Assembly: GCA_025174535.1 (NCBI GenBank) | Contig: JALBUN010000003.1 | Coordinates: 868,001 to 932,000, forward strand | Direction: 5' to 3' | DNA length: 64,000 nucleotides | Source of the DNA: Cantharellus purpuraceus | Lineage: Eukaryota; Basidiomycota; Agaricomycetes; Cantharellales; Hydnaceae | In this document: piece by piece, positions 13,663 through 26,065 of the stretch | Layout: the number at the start of each line of letters is the position of its first letter | Numbering within the stretch: position 1 is the first letter of the stretch | Notes under the pieces: model-generated | Databases searched by the model: none | The model's input: the letters and a program-made list of their open reading frames with translations, nothing else | Told to the model about the DNA's origin: nothing | Made by a program: the position numbers and the translations under genes

Positions 13663-16600
13663 ATTGGCGGTCAGGTCTGTTGGAAGGAACACGCGAGCGT
13701 GTTCTGTTGGGTCCACGGCGGTCCACAAACCCACCGCCGAGTATCGACCCACCACACCCCGCAGCACATCGAGGATCACATTATGGTGCTTCAGGTGCAT
13801 CAAAAACATCATGACGTCTGTCGGGATTTGTTATAGAATAGGCATGACACAGTTTGAGGAATTTCCAGCTTTGGTGTCGATACTCCACATTTGAGAATCA
13901 GCACAAGTACGTGTTTGTGTGTGTTGTCACTTTCGTTATTAAAATCGAAGCCCAAGGAGCTTGGGGCCGAGTTGAAGAGATGTTAGTCATCATTAGCGAG
14001 AATTTGAACTGGAGTTTTACTGAGCCAATGTCGCAGCTGCGCCTATAGCGCCGATTTCAACCGCCCAAACTCAAAGTCTGCCAGCTTAATTGCGCGCCAG
14101 GAACTGTCGCCTTGTGGATCAGTCCTAAGCGTATTTGCACTGCGCATACAAGCCAGGGTCCTCTTACTGTAAGTTCCTGAGGCGCGCTATTGAAGCTTGA
14201 AGGCTTCGACACCTCGGCAGATGTCATTCAAACAAATTTCTCGCACGACTTTCTCGCACCGATGCAACCGACGACATGCATGCTGCTCGTTAGGGGTGCT
14301 AGAGTGTCTGTTCAGAGCGACGTCTCGAGTCCATTATGCAAAGTGTGACGTGTCAGTACTCGATCGAAGATTAAAGATCTACTGATGAATGTAGTATCCA
14401 ACCCTGACCATCAATAAGATAGTTCTCGGTGCCATGCAGGAAAGACAGTCGATCAGTGCTTCTTTTGTGAGTCGTTTAATCCTCTTTGATTTGCCTGGGT
14501 CTGACTTCGCACACGGCAGCTTCAGCTATTTCATCAGAGCCAGGGAATTCTTCCTTTAGAAATTTGACACGCCGCCAACTTCCAAAGTTTTGATGGGTTC
14601 TATTGACACATCAACAGGGCACCGCTGATATAGGGTCTGACCTAGGTGTGTGGTCTCGCCGTTTCCTAATGTCCTTCACCCAGGATGCGAACGTGCAAGC
14701 GCATGGGACTCCCTGTATTTCATTGCTGAGTTGCGACATGCCAGCACGTAACCCAGTTTGACAGGAACGTTTGTCCAGGGTGGGTGTTTATGGTTATCAC
14801 ACCAATATACTATGCGCTATTCACTTTGGATACTAGTTAGCAACCAAGTCTCGAGCTCTTGTAGTGATCCTTTATTCATCAATATGTGAAGGAATTGCAT
14901 TACGGTTGTTTCGTTGGTTGTTCCGGTAATCCCGATGTAAAGATGAAACGCTTTAACACTGTCAATGTGCCATGAAGAAGAATTGTCTCTGCCACATGCC
15001 ACATCCCTGCTTGAATTTAACATTTCCTGGTGAACATTTAAAAGCTCCGGTATCTTTCTCAATACTTCATCACATTTTGACTAATCCCAGAGGAGAAATC
15101 CCCACAACTAGCTCGGGCTCCTTGCTGAGCTGTATGGACATCAAATCGGGACAAGGCTGTAATTTCCGAATCCCAAGTTATGACTGAATAACAACAACTT
15201 GATTATAACCATGTGGACCATGATCGACTTGAACTTCTTCCAGGCGGTGTTTCACGGAAAATCTGGAAATAGGCATTCAAATTTGATTGCTAGTGAAGGG
15301 TGACAACCTTTCATGCACGGGGTACGTTGAACGGTGAATTTCTAAATTACTTTGGTGCTTCGATCGATCATTTTTATCCACAGAACCCAGGTAAACTGAA
15401 TCAAATTTTCGTCGGAATTCTATTTGGACGCCCTTCTGTGAAGTCTTTTTATTTTTGCCACTTAGAATTCCCCATCTGCGGGTGACCGGCGAACTGAGTG
15501 GATGCCATCACCGCAGCCAATGGCCTATTATGCCATTCGCCGAATGGGTTACGGTCCGCTTTGCGCGCGTGTGCGCGTGAATCACTGCTGTGAGCCACTG
15601 TGGAGTGACTGGCTATTAAGGAAATTATACATGTGGTAAGAACCTTTTCCCTGCGGTTTCTCCGTGCGGAACAGCGGCCATTTATTGCTATTGAAGGTGA
15701 CTCAGGCGCCGGAAGTTTTCTTGAGGGGTAATGACCCCTGAGGTGAAGTACTTGTATGCAGAAGCTAAAAGATCTGGTTGTAAGCTGTTTGTTTCACATT
15801 CACCCCTTCCTTTTATTCACACTAACTCATAAAAATTTAACGTCGACGCCTAACTAATAATTCAGTGTGCTTTTGACTGCAGTACAGACCATGATCTGTG
15901 CGCGTGCCAACAGATGTTTGTATTGCAGCCATGCGCCATGCGTCACGGTACTGTCATCACTGCATATACTCATACCGTGTCACGAGAATAGTAAACGCCT
16001 TGGGACTATGTACGCGTTCACTGAAAATTGTCAACTTTTGCTGAAGGATAGGGTTGAATACATCAATGCCCGGAGTATGATCCAATGGACACTACCCTTT
16101 TTGCGTTCACGGGTTAATTGACCCTACTAAGCGCCTACAATTAAGTGCTTGTAAATTAGGACCTAGACAACCAATGTTCGTCAATAAACAACATGTTCAT
16201 ATTAGATGAATCACGTGAATGTTTTCGAGTCCCTTTCGATCAAGAAGTAGAGTTCGCATGTGGATGCGCAGACCGTCTCGTTTCTGATATAAGAAACATT
16301 TTGTTCTGCATGAAAGGCCGCGTATGCCCACAAGCCATGTTATCGCAAACCTCAAACTTAGATGAATGTCAAAGAAGGGCTGAATCTGGATAACGGGGCA
16401 GAACATGTGGGTCAGATTGACGACTTAGGTCTCTGTAATCACGCACACGATAGTAGCCCCCGCTTCCTACAGTGAAGTAAACGACGTACTATATAAGGAC
16501 TCTACACAGATATAAACCTACTAGTCGATTCTTGAGTTCGAACAAGTACCCTGAATCATACAGTTGTAAGAAAGAACAGAACAGTCTAGCGCAAATGCCA

Positions 16601-19600
16601 TATACCGAATGTGACGATCTGTCTTCAGCGAAGGTATACGTATTGGTCCCACCGCAATTAATGTCATAATGCCATATATAGTGACATGCGAGGAGCGAGA
16701 TTCAGAGTGCCAAGATTTTGACGCGGGGGGGAGGGGGACGCGGCAGTTGGCGGAACACGGCATTCCGTGCGGTCTCAGAGTTCGAGGTATGCGATACAAG
16801 TCACCGTTGACAAAATCTCGAAAGGCTGACGTTTATTATTCGGTGACTAGCACTTGTCATGCCGTTTATTGCCAATCTGCTGTCAAAAGCCGCCCCGAGT
16901 TTTTACTGATGACAACTCTTAGAGCAATGCGAAAAGGCAGCTACAGTGAAGTATTTGGTGAACGGACAGACAAGGAGAACCGAGGAGGAAGGCTATGCAT
17001 AGCTGAATTGGCAAGGTTATCCGAGTCAAGGGAAACATCATTTCCATCGATTTCACCGCATTCTTTCCTTCCGTGGCGCCGTCCTACCTAGACAGAAGAC
17101 AAATTTCCATACGAGCCAAGTGGTAAGGCCATATGGGGATGCAGATAGCACTCAGGACGCAGTACTGAGAGGTAATGAGGTGATCGATGAATAATGACCT
17201 AGGATCAGTTGGGCTGAACCTCCCGGAATTTAGAGACAACCGTGTACTGCCGGTATACTGAGTGACACTTTGACGTTAACAGGGATCTGCTACGTGGATA
17301 ATGAAAGAATTTACATCACAGCAAAATGCGGAGACTTTGGAGTTGACATTGCGCGCGCAAGTTGCAGGATGTTTAATCGATCGGCCCGATCCCAAAGTAG
17401 GCGTAATACCCGTCAAAGATTGCCCGAGACATGCCAAATAGCGTGCAGTATCGGAGAAGACGTGGATATGCCTGAATTGACCAATTTGCATGTGGGCCCA
17501 GTTTTCTCCATGGACATACCGAACCCCAATTATTGCTTATTTGTGTGTTTCCTGATCACCAGCATAGAACGGAAGGACCGGTACAATATGGCGTCGGGAG
17601 CCGTTTGAACCTTGTGAGGTCGGTGCGAGACAAACCATGCGGGCTCACGGGAACGTGTGACTCGGACATGGAGTATCGCCCGTCACTCTGTCCTGAAGTG
17701 CTTGTATCCTAATACCGAAATCCGACGAGCATCTCTCTCTCTCTCTCTCTATGGGAACGCTTGACAGGAGGGATGGAGGGACCCTTTGCGCCCGGCCCGG
17801 CAGTCATCGTACCTTGGCTAGCTCACTGTTCACGGAGAGTTGCGAACGCAGCGGTGGAGTTGACAGAAACACCGACAGTGCTTCCATCTCAGCTTGGAAG
17901 TCAAATGTATCTGCTAGGAGGCTCTCACAGCAAGGACAAGCTAAAGTACGTTTGCTCGGGGAAGACAGATCCCGAACCCTCCTCTTATTGTTGCTTTAGG
18001 ATCGCATCAGCAACGCCCGCACTAGATGATTCTTCTGATTCGCCAGCAGCCTCTCGGCTAACTTCCTCTTTTTACCGATCTGATTCAAAACTCCTCTCGG
18101 CTACATTCGGGTGACTGAGAAGATAAACCCTATATCTTCAGCCTTGTACACGTAGCCTGGACCTGCTACATGGGAGTAAGTTGATGAGGGTCGCTTCTAG
18201 GGTCATATGATGCATAGGTATCATGGATGCACCTTGGTGTGTAAGTCGGTATCTGTCCTCCTGATCTATTCGTCCTTCTTCTTCGGTTCCATCCGCTCTT
18301 CTCGGAACTAAGAAAGAAATCCTAGTCACATTTTAACGGGCACACCCAAACGCTCGCTCCGCCTAACCGATCCGGACCTTCCAAAGTATCTCGGCAGCTC
18401 CGCAAGTTCGTCTGTGTATCGGCGTCAAGTCAGACTATCACTCCCAGGTGACCTGTTGCCGCTCCAAGTCGAATCTTCCTGTTCCTGTCTCTCTTTCGCA
18501 GCATCAGAAGCCACGATCATCCGATGTATCTTCAGATCCATATTACACACGCTTCGGAACTCTATTTGTTATCTCTGAGTTAATAACGTTCTTCCAGAAC
18601 GGACATTTCTGCTCCAGGACCTGGCTTAACTGTGAGCATTCTCATGATCTCCTTAACCAGCGGATCTGCTTGCATCTTCCTCCCCTATGACAAACTTAAA
18701 TCTCGGACTCAGGGTGAGGATCTCGAGATATTTTGACGATTACCCAAACTCACGTTAGGCCAGACTCCCTTCCCAATTGCCTATGCAGCCCCAACTCCGA
18801 TTTCATGTAGGATCTGCTAATACGATTATCGGCATTGTGTTTGTCTGCCGGTGTATTCAACTGGAATATTTTCATGACTCGGGGAATACTTGCGTTTTCG
18901 TCCCTCGGATTTCTCTACGTGTTATGAAGTCATTACTGGTGGCCCTGTCTTCAAATCTTAGACCGAAATCTGCGTGAAAGGCGTAAGCCTTCAAATTCAT
19001 CGATCTGTTCAGCATATGGCTGGCTCCCCACGTATGTCTTGTCTTTGGCGCTCTACTCATATCATTGGCCGTCGAACACCAGTCCCTGAAGGTCACTTAT
19101 TTCCACTCAGCCGCTCTTGAGAGCTATTGTGAGGCCCTTGTTCTACGATCAATTCATCACTACTATATACCAACTCAAGTCATTTTGCGTACAGCATCTG
19201 GTTGACTGACTGTCAGCGAGCTAGCTGACCGCTAGGCTAATCAAAAGTAATAGGCATTGAAAGGCATTTTTCTCTCTCCCAATTAAGGCACAGTACAGCA
19301 CATGGGCCAGCGTGCTCTTAGTGCCCACCGAAGGACTTCATGTCATGCATATGTGTTCGGAATACGGGCCCGACGCTTCATGAGGAGAGATGGAGAAACT
19401 CTTCTTGAAGCAGGGCGTTTGAGCCTTGACTTACGAATCTGAGGTAAACGTTCGAGAGGGATAGCAAATATCCGGTGCTGCTGGTTCGTCTTCTCAGAAT
19501 TTTCTAAACCATATATTGCAGCAGCTATTACCCGATATACTCTAGTATCTTCGCCCTTGAGCACGCTACTTCTGAACATATCTGCGAGCTGCTCTGTTGG

Positions 19601-22051
19601 ACATCCGACAACGATTGTTGGATCATCACTGACTCTATCTGTTTAGATTAAGTACCATCGATCATTAGTCATCGCCGTGTCCTTTTCTTCAGAGTCTTAT
19701 GATATCAGATGTCATCATGATTTCCCGTCTGGCATCATGACCACCGTCTTCTTACCTTCCTTTGAATTCGGGCCTGGAGACCGCCTTTTCGAAATGGTGG
19801 CGCCTCTATTCAACTTGGTTCTAGTTCCAACAGTTCCAAGCTAATCCATATACGCCTAATCCCCGAACATCGAAATGTGGTGCTAACTCTGCGAAAACAG
19901 GGTATGTAGGCTCGCTTAGACGGCCGAGTGGCTCTATTCCAAATTTGAGTAAAGCCCTCTCATCCGATGGTGTTACTTTGTTCTCCGCAGGCGTTTCTCC
20001 ATCGCCATTTGTGCTACGCCAATCAACATCCCTGGGTTGGACCCTAACATCTTGTGCCCGTGCCAGCTATTCGAACCTGGTCACTCATCTATTTTCCACC
20101 CTCCATCTTGTCTCATTCTTCCTCACGTTCCCGCGAGGGCCAGTTCGGCATGCTGCTTCTCATCGAAGTCCGAACCGCAACACGCAAAAGACTAATTTCA
20201 AAAAAGGCAGTCCAAACCTGCCTGGCTCTTGCGTTTCCAGCACCTGTGGCGTGGCTGGAGCGCAAGCGGCTGCCTCTCTTGGCCCGAGTTCTTTGGGAAT
20301 AGCCGAGGCATGCACAAACTCTAGTACCTGATGTTCATTTCCTCGTCGATTTTTCGTTCCCTTGGGTTGTTAATCGTGAGAATCCTTCCGCCTTCCCGAT
20401 TTCCCCGTTTCGATTTGTTAACGTCCTCTAAGCTTGCCTCCTGCTTGTTTTACTCAATAGACAGGAGCCAGCTCGAAGCTCCATACTCTCACTGAGTTGC
20501 TAGCTCATCTTCCTCTTCTACGAGGGCAGATTCACGAAGGCAGAGCTTTGAAAAGAATATGCTTCCTGAACTGCAACCTAAACCCTTCAGATGTCTCAAG
20601 TCGCTTCTATGCATGCAGACGGGAAGTAGTAGCTGGGTGTGATTGGTTAGTCTTCCGGTGCCAGAGCCAGGTTTCTGAAGATGCACCTTTTGCTGTTTTT
20701 GCGGCTCTCAGAACCAGGTACGAGAAAATCTCAGGCTTTGATATGCAAGACGCTCGGTTTGGTTAGGTCAGGTGTTAGTGCCAAAACACAAGTGCCTGTA
20801 CTGACAGGACACTCGACGACTTCCCTAGCTCATGATACGCCCATATGACCAAAAAGAGTGCGAGGTTATTCCTTCTGCTACCCATTGGCGGATATCGCTA
20901 TGCTCCCTCACGATCTCATTCACCTCGTCTTCTTCACCGCCCTTAACTCTTGCAGCATCACGATTCGGACCTGTGATCCGGCGTTCCGAGGTGTGCTTAT
21001 CTACCCGCCCACTCATGCCAGCGCCTCCAATCGGCTGTGGTGGATTCCCTGTCTCGACTTACGAAAGCTTATACAGTACCATATGCATGTGAAAAGCTCG
21101 GACGTCCTGGCTTATGATCATACATCGCGGTACTGTATGGCTGACGCCAGAGAGTCGACTTCTGCAATTCCCTCAGCCGGAACGTAGGGGCACAAAGTAT
21201 GTGCATGCAGACTCTATATAGTGCTTCCAAATAAATGGCGAAGCTATTAATGCAGCGGGCGCAAGAGGCAGATCGGGGGTTTCTGGACTCGGCCGGCACA
21301 CTAATTAAACTCTATAAGAGAAGCGGAATTGCGGTGAGCGGTCAAGGAGAACATCAAGAGCGTGTGACAAATGCAATTGTGTATGCAGGCAGACTTACCC
21401 GTTTTGTCTCTTGTCTTTATCTAAATCTGTCCATGTAGGATTTGATGCGGGGTAGAGGCAGTGCATGATATAGCCGAGAGCTTGGACCGGCAAAAAACCA
21501 GCGCGCTGATCTGCAGTTGCTTGGGGGAAATATCATCGGGTAAAGATTTGCGTGATATGACAAGCCACGCGTCCAAACTATTCCTGGAATAGGTTTGTCC
21601 ATTACGCTTCGCGCGTGGGCATCTCAATTGTTCAGCAACTTTGTGAGCAGCTGAGTGCGCGTCGTATGTACTCATAGGCCTCTGGCTGCTTCTGCACTCT
21701 TTTAGACAATCGGGCTAGAACTCTGCATTTGCTCATTATGCCGCAATACGTGTCACACGAGCATGTGCCGTCAGAAGTGTTTCCGAACCTTCCAATCAAA
21801 GCAATATGCGCGGCCAACGTGTGTCAATGAAGCGTGGGGTGCAATATGGAAGTACCCCACCATTTGGGGGTTTGTGGGTTAACTTACGCTCGGGGCTTGG
21901 GGAGACGAAATCTAAAAGGTCGCAGTGACGTATGTACATACACCGGATGATGCCATCTTCTGAGACCAGTTCGTCTTGCGTGCATGGATGAGCGAGACGT
22001 GCATATGGGGCGGGAAATGTAGGGGCTGTCGGGGTCATGTAGCACACCGGG
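13663..22051. other. Long gene-poor block
   Basis: About 8.4 kb without a gene I can support. Stop-free stretches are short, unrelated between strands, and show no splice-linked family motifs. The sequence next to 13662 is presumably the relic promoter of the pseudogene. A (CT)9 microsatellite lies near 17731-17748. Parts of 17.9-20.5 kb are unusually pyrimidine-rich on the plus strand and could be a decayed mobile element, but no enzyme domain, LTR pair or target-site duplication was found. Confidence 0.5.
17731..17749. repeat. (CT)n microsatellite
   Basis: A run of about nine CT dinucleotides lies in otherwise featureless intergenic DNA. A shorter CT run also occurs inside an intron of the first gene near 3013-3028. 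Confidence 0.85.
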
Positions 22052-23113
22052 TTACCGGCCCATCCAACCCTTTAGGGAGCATGCAGGGTGGCACAAGTCA
22101 CGTGCACCGCGATATTGAGCGCGTCGCGAATTATACAATTGAAACAGGGGAGTACGTTGGACAATGAGTAAAAACAGAGAGAGAAAAGGTGATATATGCA
22201 TCAGAACACGTGAATATGTGGACAGGAATGGGACATACCCCGTCGACGACTAAAAGCTCTCCGTTGACGTACTGACTGGCGTCGCTAGAGAGGAATACGA
22301 TGGGACCCGCAAAGTCTTGGGGATGGCCCCAGCGGCCTGCAGGAATGCGTTCCGAGATCTGGCGGAGACGCGTGGGGTCCGCGAGCAGCTTGGCGTTCCT
22401 ATGCGGGGAGCCGGCGGCGCACGGTGAGCCGCGTGTGGCAAATAGGAGCTGGCTCGACTGGGCTTACATCTCCGTGTCAATGTAGCCTGGGCATATAGCA
22501 TTGACTTGCACGTTGTGCTGGCTCCACTCATTGCTAAGAGCCTTTGTCAGTTGACCGAGTGCCCCTTTGGCGGATGCGTAGGCGGGGACTGTGAGTCCGC
22601 CTTGGAAAGTCAACAGTGAGCAAAAATTGACAATCTTTCCGCGACGGAGGGGGACCATGTGGCGCCCTGCCGCTTGGCAGAGAAGCCACACGGACTTGAG
22701 GTTCACATTCAGTACCTATGGGGGTGAATAAGAGTTGGACGAGGGGTATATGCGGCACACACATCGTCCCAGTCTTGCTCTGGAAACTCGACGCTGGGCG
22801 CACGACGCTGGATGCCGGCACAGTTGACGAGCACGTGGATGTGTCCGCCCATCTTGTCGAGAGCGACTGGAAAGACGCGCTTGACTGCGTCGAGGTCGGC
22901 GAGGTCGCACTCAACGTAGTGGGCGTTGGGGAGCGTGTGGACGACGCTGGCAGGATCTCGGGTGACGAGACAGATGTTGGCGCCAGCCTGTGCGAGGGCG
23001 CGGGCACATGCGTTGCCGATGCCGCGAGAGGCACCGGTGAGGAGGACGTTCTTTCCGGCGAGGGAGAAGAGGTGGGGCGATGGCAGATCTGGTGTTGGGT
23101 CTGCCACGGACAT
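22052..23113 (-). CDS. Short-chain dehydrogenase (gluconate/deoxygluconate dehydrogenase-like)
   Basis: Predicted 258 aa in four exons (22763-23113, 22468-22715, 22239-22398, 22052-22069); the last exon encodes only GWMGR plus stop. Classical SDR features: TGASRGIG at 26-33, NCAG, catalytic Ser150, Tyr163 and Lys167 (YASAK), [12 protein letters not shown] and a [13 protein letters not shown] end. The SLLTFQGG...[22 protein letters not shown] stretch, here given only in part, is close in style to KduD/IdnO-type enzymes that oxidise or reduce C3/C5 of sugar acids with NAD(P). No signal peptide, so cytosolic. It is divergent from the zinc dehydrogenase at 23419, suggesting joint control and a shared pathway. 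The exact substrate cannot be read from sequence. Confidence 0.9.
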
Positions 23114-23418
23114 GGTGGGCAGAGGAAAAGGTGCAGCCTGGCGGACATCGGGTCCCGGGCCGACCAGCGTGCGACGGGGGTGGTCGAGTATCCCAAGTGT
23201 ATCCCAGTAAATCGCCGAGTTACTGGCTCGTTCCGTGAGCCGAGCCCGACGGTCCGGCGCAGAACTGCACCACGCACCTGACCTGACCAGAGTCGTCGGA
23301 GATCGGCCCGATCCAGCTCCTCCAGAGTGGATCTGCTAATGTTGGTGGACTATATAATCCTGTCTTCCTCCTCCTTCTTCTTCTCCTCTGTCCTTTCCGT
23401 TCCCCCAAAAATTCCTCC
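23114..23418. promoter_or_regulatory. Shared bidirectional promoter of the dehydrogenase pair
   Basis: The 305 bp between the two start codons must carry both promoters. A TATA-like tatataa at 23351-23357 lies about 62 bases upstream of the plus-strand ATG. The segment next to the plus-strand start is strongly pyrimidine-rich (CT/TTC runs), as often seen at fungal transcription starts. No specific regulator site could be assigned. Confidence 0.55.
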
Positions 23419-24752
23419 ATGTCTCCCGTCGCACTTCCACTCTCCCTTGCCGCCGTTCTCCACGGCGCCAACGACCTCCGCATCGAGCAGCGGACGTCCT
23501 TTCCACCTCGCGCGGGGGAGGCTCAGGTCGCCGTCCTTTCGACCGGCTTATGTGGCTCTGACCGTGAGTTATATCTCCCCCGCATCCCCCTGTTTACCTG
23601 TATTTATTTCCCCAGTACATTACTTCCAGCATGGCCGCAACGGCGATTTTGCGGTCCGCGAACCCCTCGTTCTGGGCCACGAAGCCGCAGGCATCGTGAC
23701 CGCAGTCGGAGAAGGCGTCACGCACCTTGCCGTGGGCCAGCGTGTCGCGATTGAGGCAGGCGTCATGTGTCGTGCCTGCGCACACTGTCTGGGCGGCCGC
23801 TACAACCTATGTGCCCGTCTTCGCTTCGCCAGCAGCGCCAAGACATTCCCCCATCTCGACGGCACTCTCCAAACGCGTATGAACCATCCCGCATACGTCT
23901 TACATCCGTGCGTCGCGTGGGCACTTGCATATATCCCCCACTGACGCTCGCCACCCTTCAGTCTTCCCGAGAATTGCCCTCCGGAGCGCGCGGCCCTCGC
24001 GGAACCCCTTAGCGTCGTCCTCCACGCCATCCGTCGCGCATCCCTCCAACCAGGCCAATCCGTCCTTGTCCTCGGCGCCGGCTCGATTGGCATCCTCGCC
24101 TGCTCGCTCGCACGGACATTGGGCGCTTCCCGTATCATGGCGGCCGATATCAATCGTGCGCGTCTCGATTGGGCTCTTGCCCACGGTGTCGCAGACGACG
24201 TCTACCATGTACCCATAGCACCGCGAACCGTTGATTCTGTCTCCACCAAGTCTAGAACTTCGCCAGCAGACGAGGGTATCCGGCGGAGTAAAGAGAACGC
24301 CACAGAAGCCTTGCGCAACTTTGGTCTGATAGATGGCTTTGACATTGTGATGGAGTGCACTGGCGTCGAGTCTTCGGCACAAATGGGGATCTTTGTGCGC
24401 ACAATTGCTAGCTTGCTGTTGTTGCTAATACCGAATGATGTTCCAGTGCGTACGCACAGGCGGCAAGCTCATGCTCGTTGGCATGGGCACACCTACCATG
24501 TCCCTCCCCATCTCTGCAGCTGCCACGCGCGAGGTCGACATCCTTGGGACGTTCCGCTACGCGAATACATACCCGTCCGCGTTGGCAATGCTCGCCTCGG
24601 GCCATCTCCACGGTGTCGACCACCTCATCACACATCGCTTCCCACTTGACCGTGCAGCAGACGCGTTTAAGCTTCTCCGGAATGGCGTCGATGAAAACGG
24701 CAACCTCGTTCTCAAGGTTGTTGTCGAGCCCCCGTCGAGCGTGTCGTTTTAA
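23419..24752 (+). CDS. Zinc-dependent polyol dehydrogenase (sorbitol/xylitol/idonate type)
   Basis: Predicted 391 aa in four exons (23419-23563, 23616-23907, 23962-24394, 24447-24752). Medium-chain dehydrogenase with catalytic zinc ligands Cys45 (GLCGSD) and His70-Glu71 (GHEAAG), the structural zinc lobe CRACAHCLGGRYNLC, and a Rossmann glycine motif GAGSIG followed by an acidic residue (ADIN), which favours NAD over NADP. The family oxidises secondary alcohols of sugar alcohols or sugar acids, for example L-idonate, sorbitol or xylitol. An unusual Ser/Thr/Lys-rich insert of about 35 residues (around TVDSVSTKSRTSPADEGIRR) follows the coenzyme-binding Rossmann region. It shares a promoter with the SDR at 22052-23113. 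The substrate is uncertain. Confidence 0.92.
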
Positions 24753-26065
24753 CGGCACCATATATATACCACAACGCGTCTCTGTATCTTCAAGCCGTCA
24801 TCCTTGGGTTCCCAAAAGTTATTTCCTGTTTCCTGCGCCCCTCCTGTCTCTCTCCCTTTTTTTCGTTTTGGACATTGTACGTACTACACAGCCCACCCCG
24901 CATCCCGCAACCTGCACCCCACACCACTCACTCATCACGGCATTTTTCACCTAGTCATTTTCCTTGAAGTTATCGATCTATCCGGACCTCCTGTTTTTTC
25001 CTACTCTTTTGGCTTGCCACGTTACATGCTGGCATCTTCTCGGTTCTCGTGTTGTATTCTCGCTCCTGATTAAACAAAATGTACGCTCCGGCCCGCGCTC
25101 GTTTACTCCTTGCGCCATCCCGTCTTGCTGGCAAACATTGACTCCTTCTGAGTGTCCCACATGAGATTGGCGTTTGGCACTTGAACTTGATGCTGCTTTG
25201 CGATAGATGGCGCCCTACTGTGGGATTCGAGATTGTGCTATTTCCAGTCTGGAAATGGCAAGAATGGCTTACGGCGCCTATATGTCTCAAAATAAGTTAA
25301 GCTTCACGGACGGATCCCCCCTGCGTCAGTTATCGTCAGGGTGTGTTGTTCATGCTGAGCTATTTTGAAGCCACCTGTGACGCTTCGCGCTGGGACACCT
25401 ATAGATGTCATCGAATCGCTTGCATTTCATCCACATTGTGCTATAGCTGATATCAGGCTGCCATCTTTCGAAGGTCGAGAACGCTTCTGGTCTGCCCGCT
25501 CAGACTCGGGCGAGGTGATCACGCTGGAGTGGAGGCAGGTCACGTTGATGCTTGCCAATTATTCCACTGGTCACTGGTCTCCCCCTTCTTCCCGCGCTTG
25601 CGGCAATTTCGTGCGTGTGACATAGCCCCCGAGATAAAGATACTGCGTCCGAGTGGTGCACAAGCACCCAGCATTGAGCGTGGGCGCCACCTGCCTTGAA
25701 CGATCGTGGGCGCTGGTTTTGAAACATGCCAGGGTCCTGATTACCAATCACCACATTCCATTTCGGATGATGATGGCTTGAAAAGCACAGGGACCATTTG
25801 TCCAGTCGATCATCTGGCACGGCAAATAGCGGTCATATAACCACGGGCGACACGAACACAACAGTGACCCTAGCTGTGAAAACCGTTCCATGGGGAGAAA
25901 CGTATACTTCAAATAATACGCACTGCAAATCACATCCAATTCCTCGATCAGGGACCTACGGCCACAGGCGCACGTCGGACCGCAGCTGCCCTCCTGTATC
26001 TGAATGAATCCCCTGCCTCAGTGTCTCAGCCCACGTCCGATGGCCTGGTTTCAAGGTATTCATCG
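24753..26065. other. Intergenic, convergent gene ends
   Basis: This lies between the stops of the polyol dehydrogenase and the S41 peptidase. It probably holds both 3' untranslated regions. I see no further gene, repeat or RNA. Confidence 0.5.

Noticed and set aside
19919..19945. tRNA A-box-like gccgagtggct
   Set aside because: No matching B-box, acceptor stem or cloverleaf nearby.
13663..22051. LTR retrotransposon or DNA transposon
   Set aside because: No reverse transcriptase, integrase, transposase, paired LTRs or target-site duplication could be read.
22534..23277. 247-codon minus-strand ORF overlapping the SDR
   Set aside because: A different frame from the one carrying TGASRGIG and YASAK; Pro/Ser-rich shadow.
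22718..23281. 187-codon plus-strand ORF opposite the SDR
   Set aside because: GC-rich shadow of the SDR first exon; no recognisable motif.
23900..24382. 160-codon minus-strand ORF
   Set aside because: Antisense to the zinc dehydrogenase, which has all zinc and Rossmann motifs on the plus strand.
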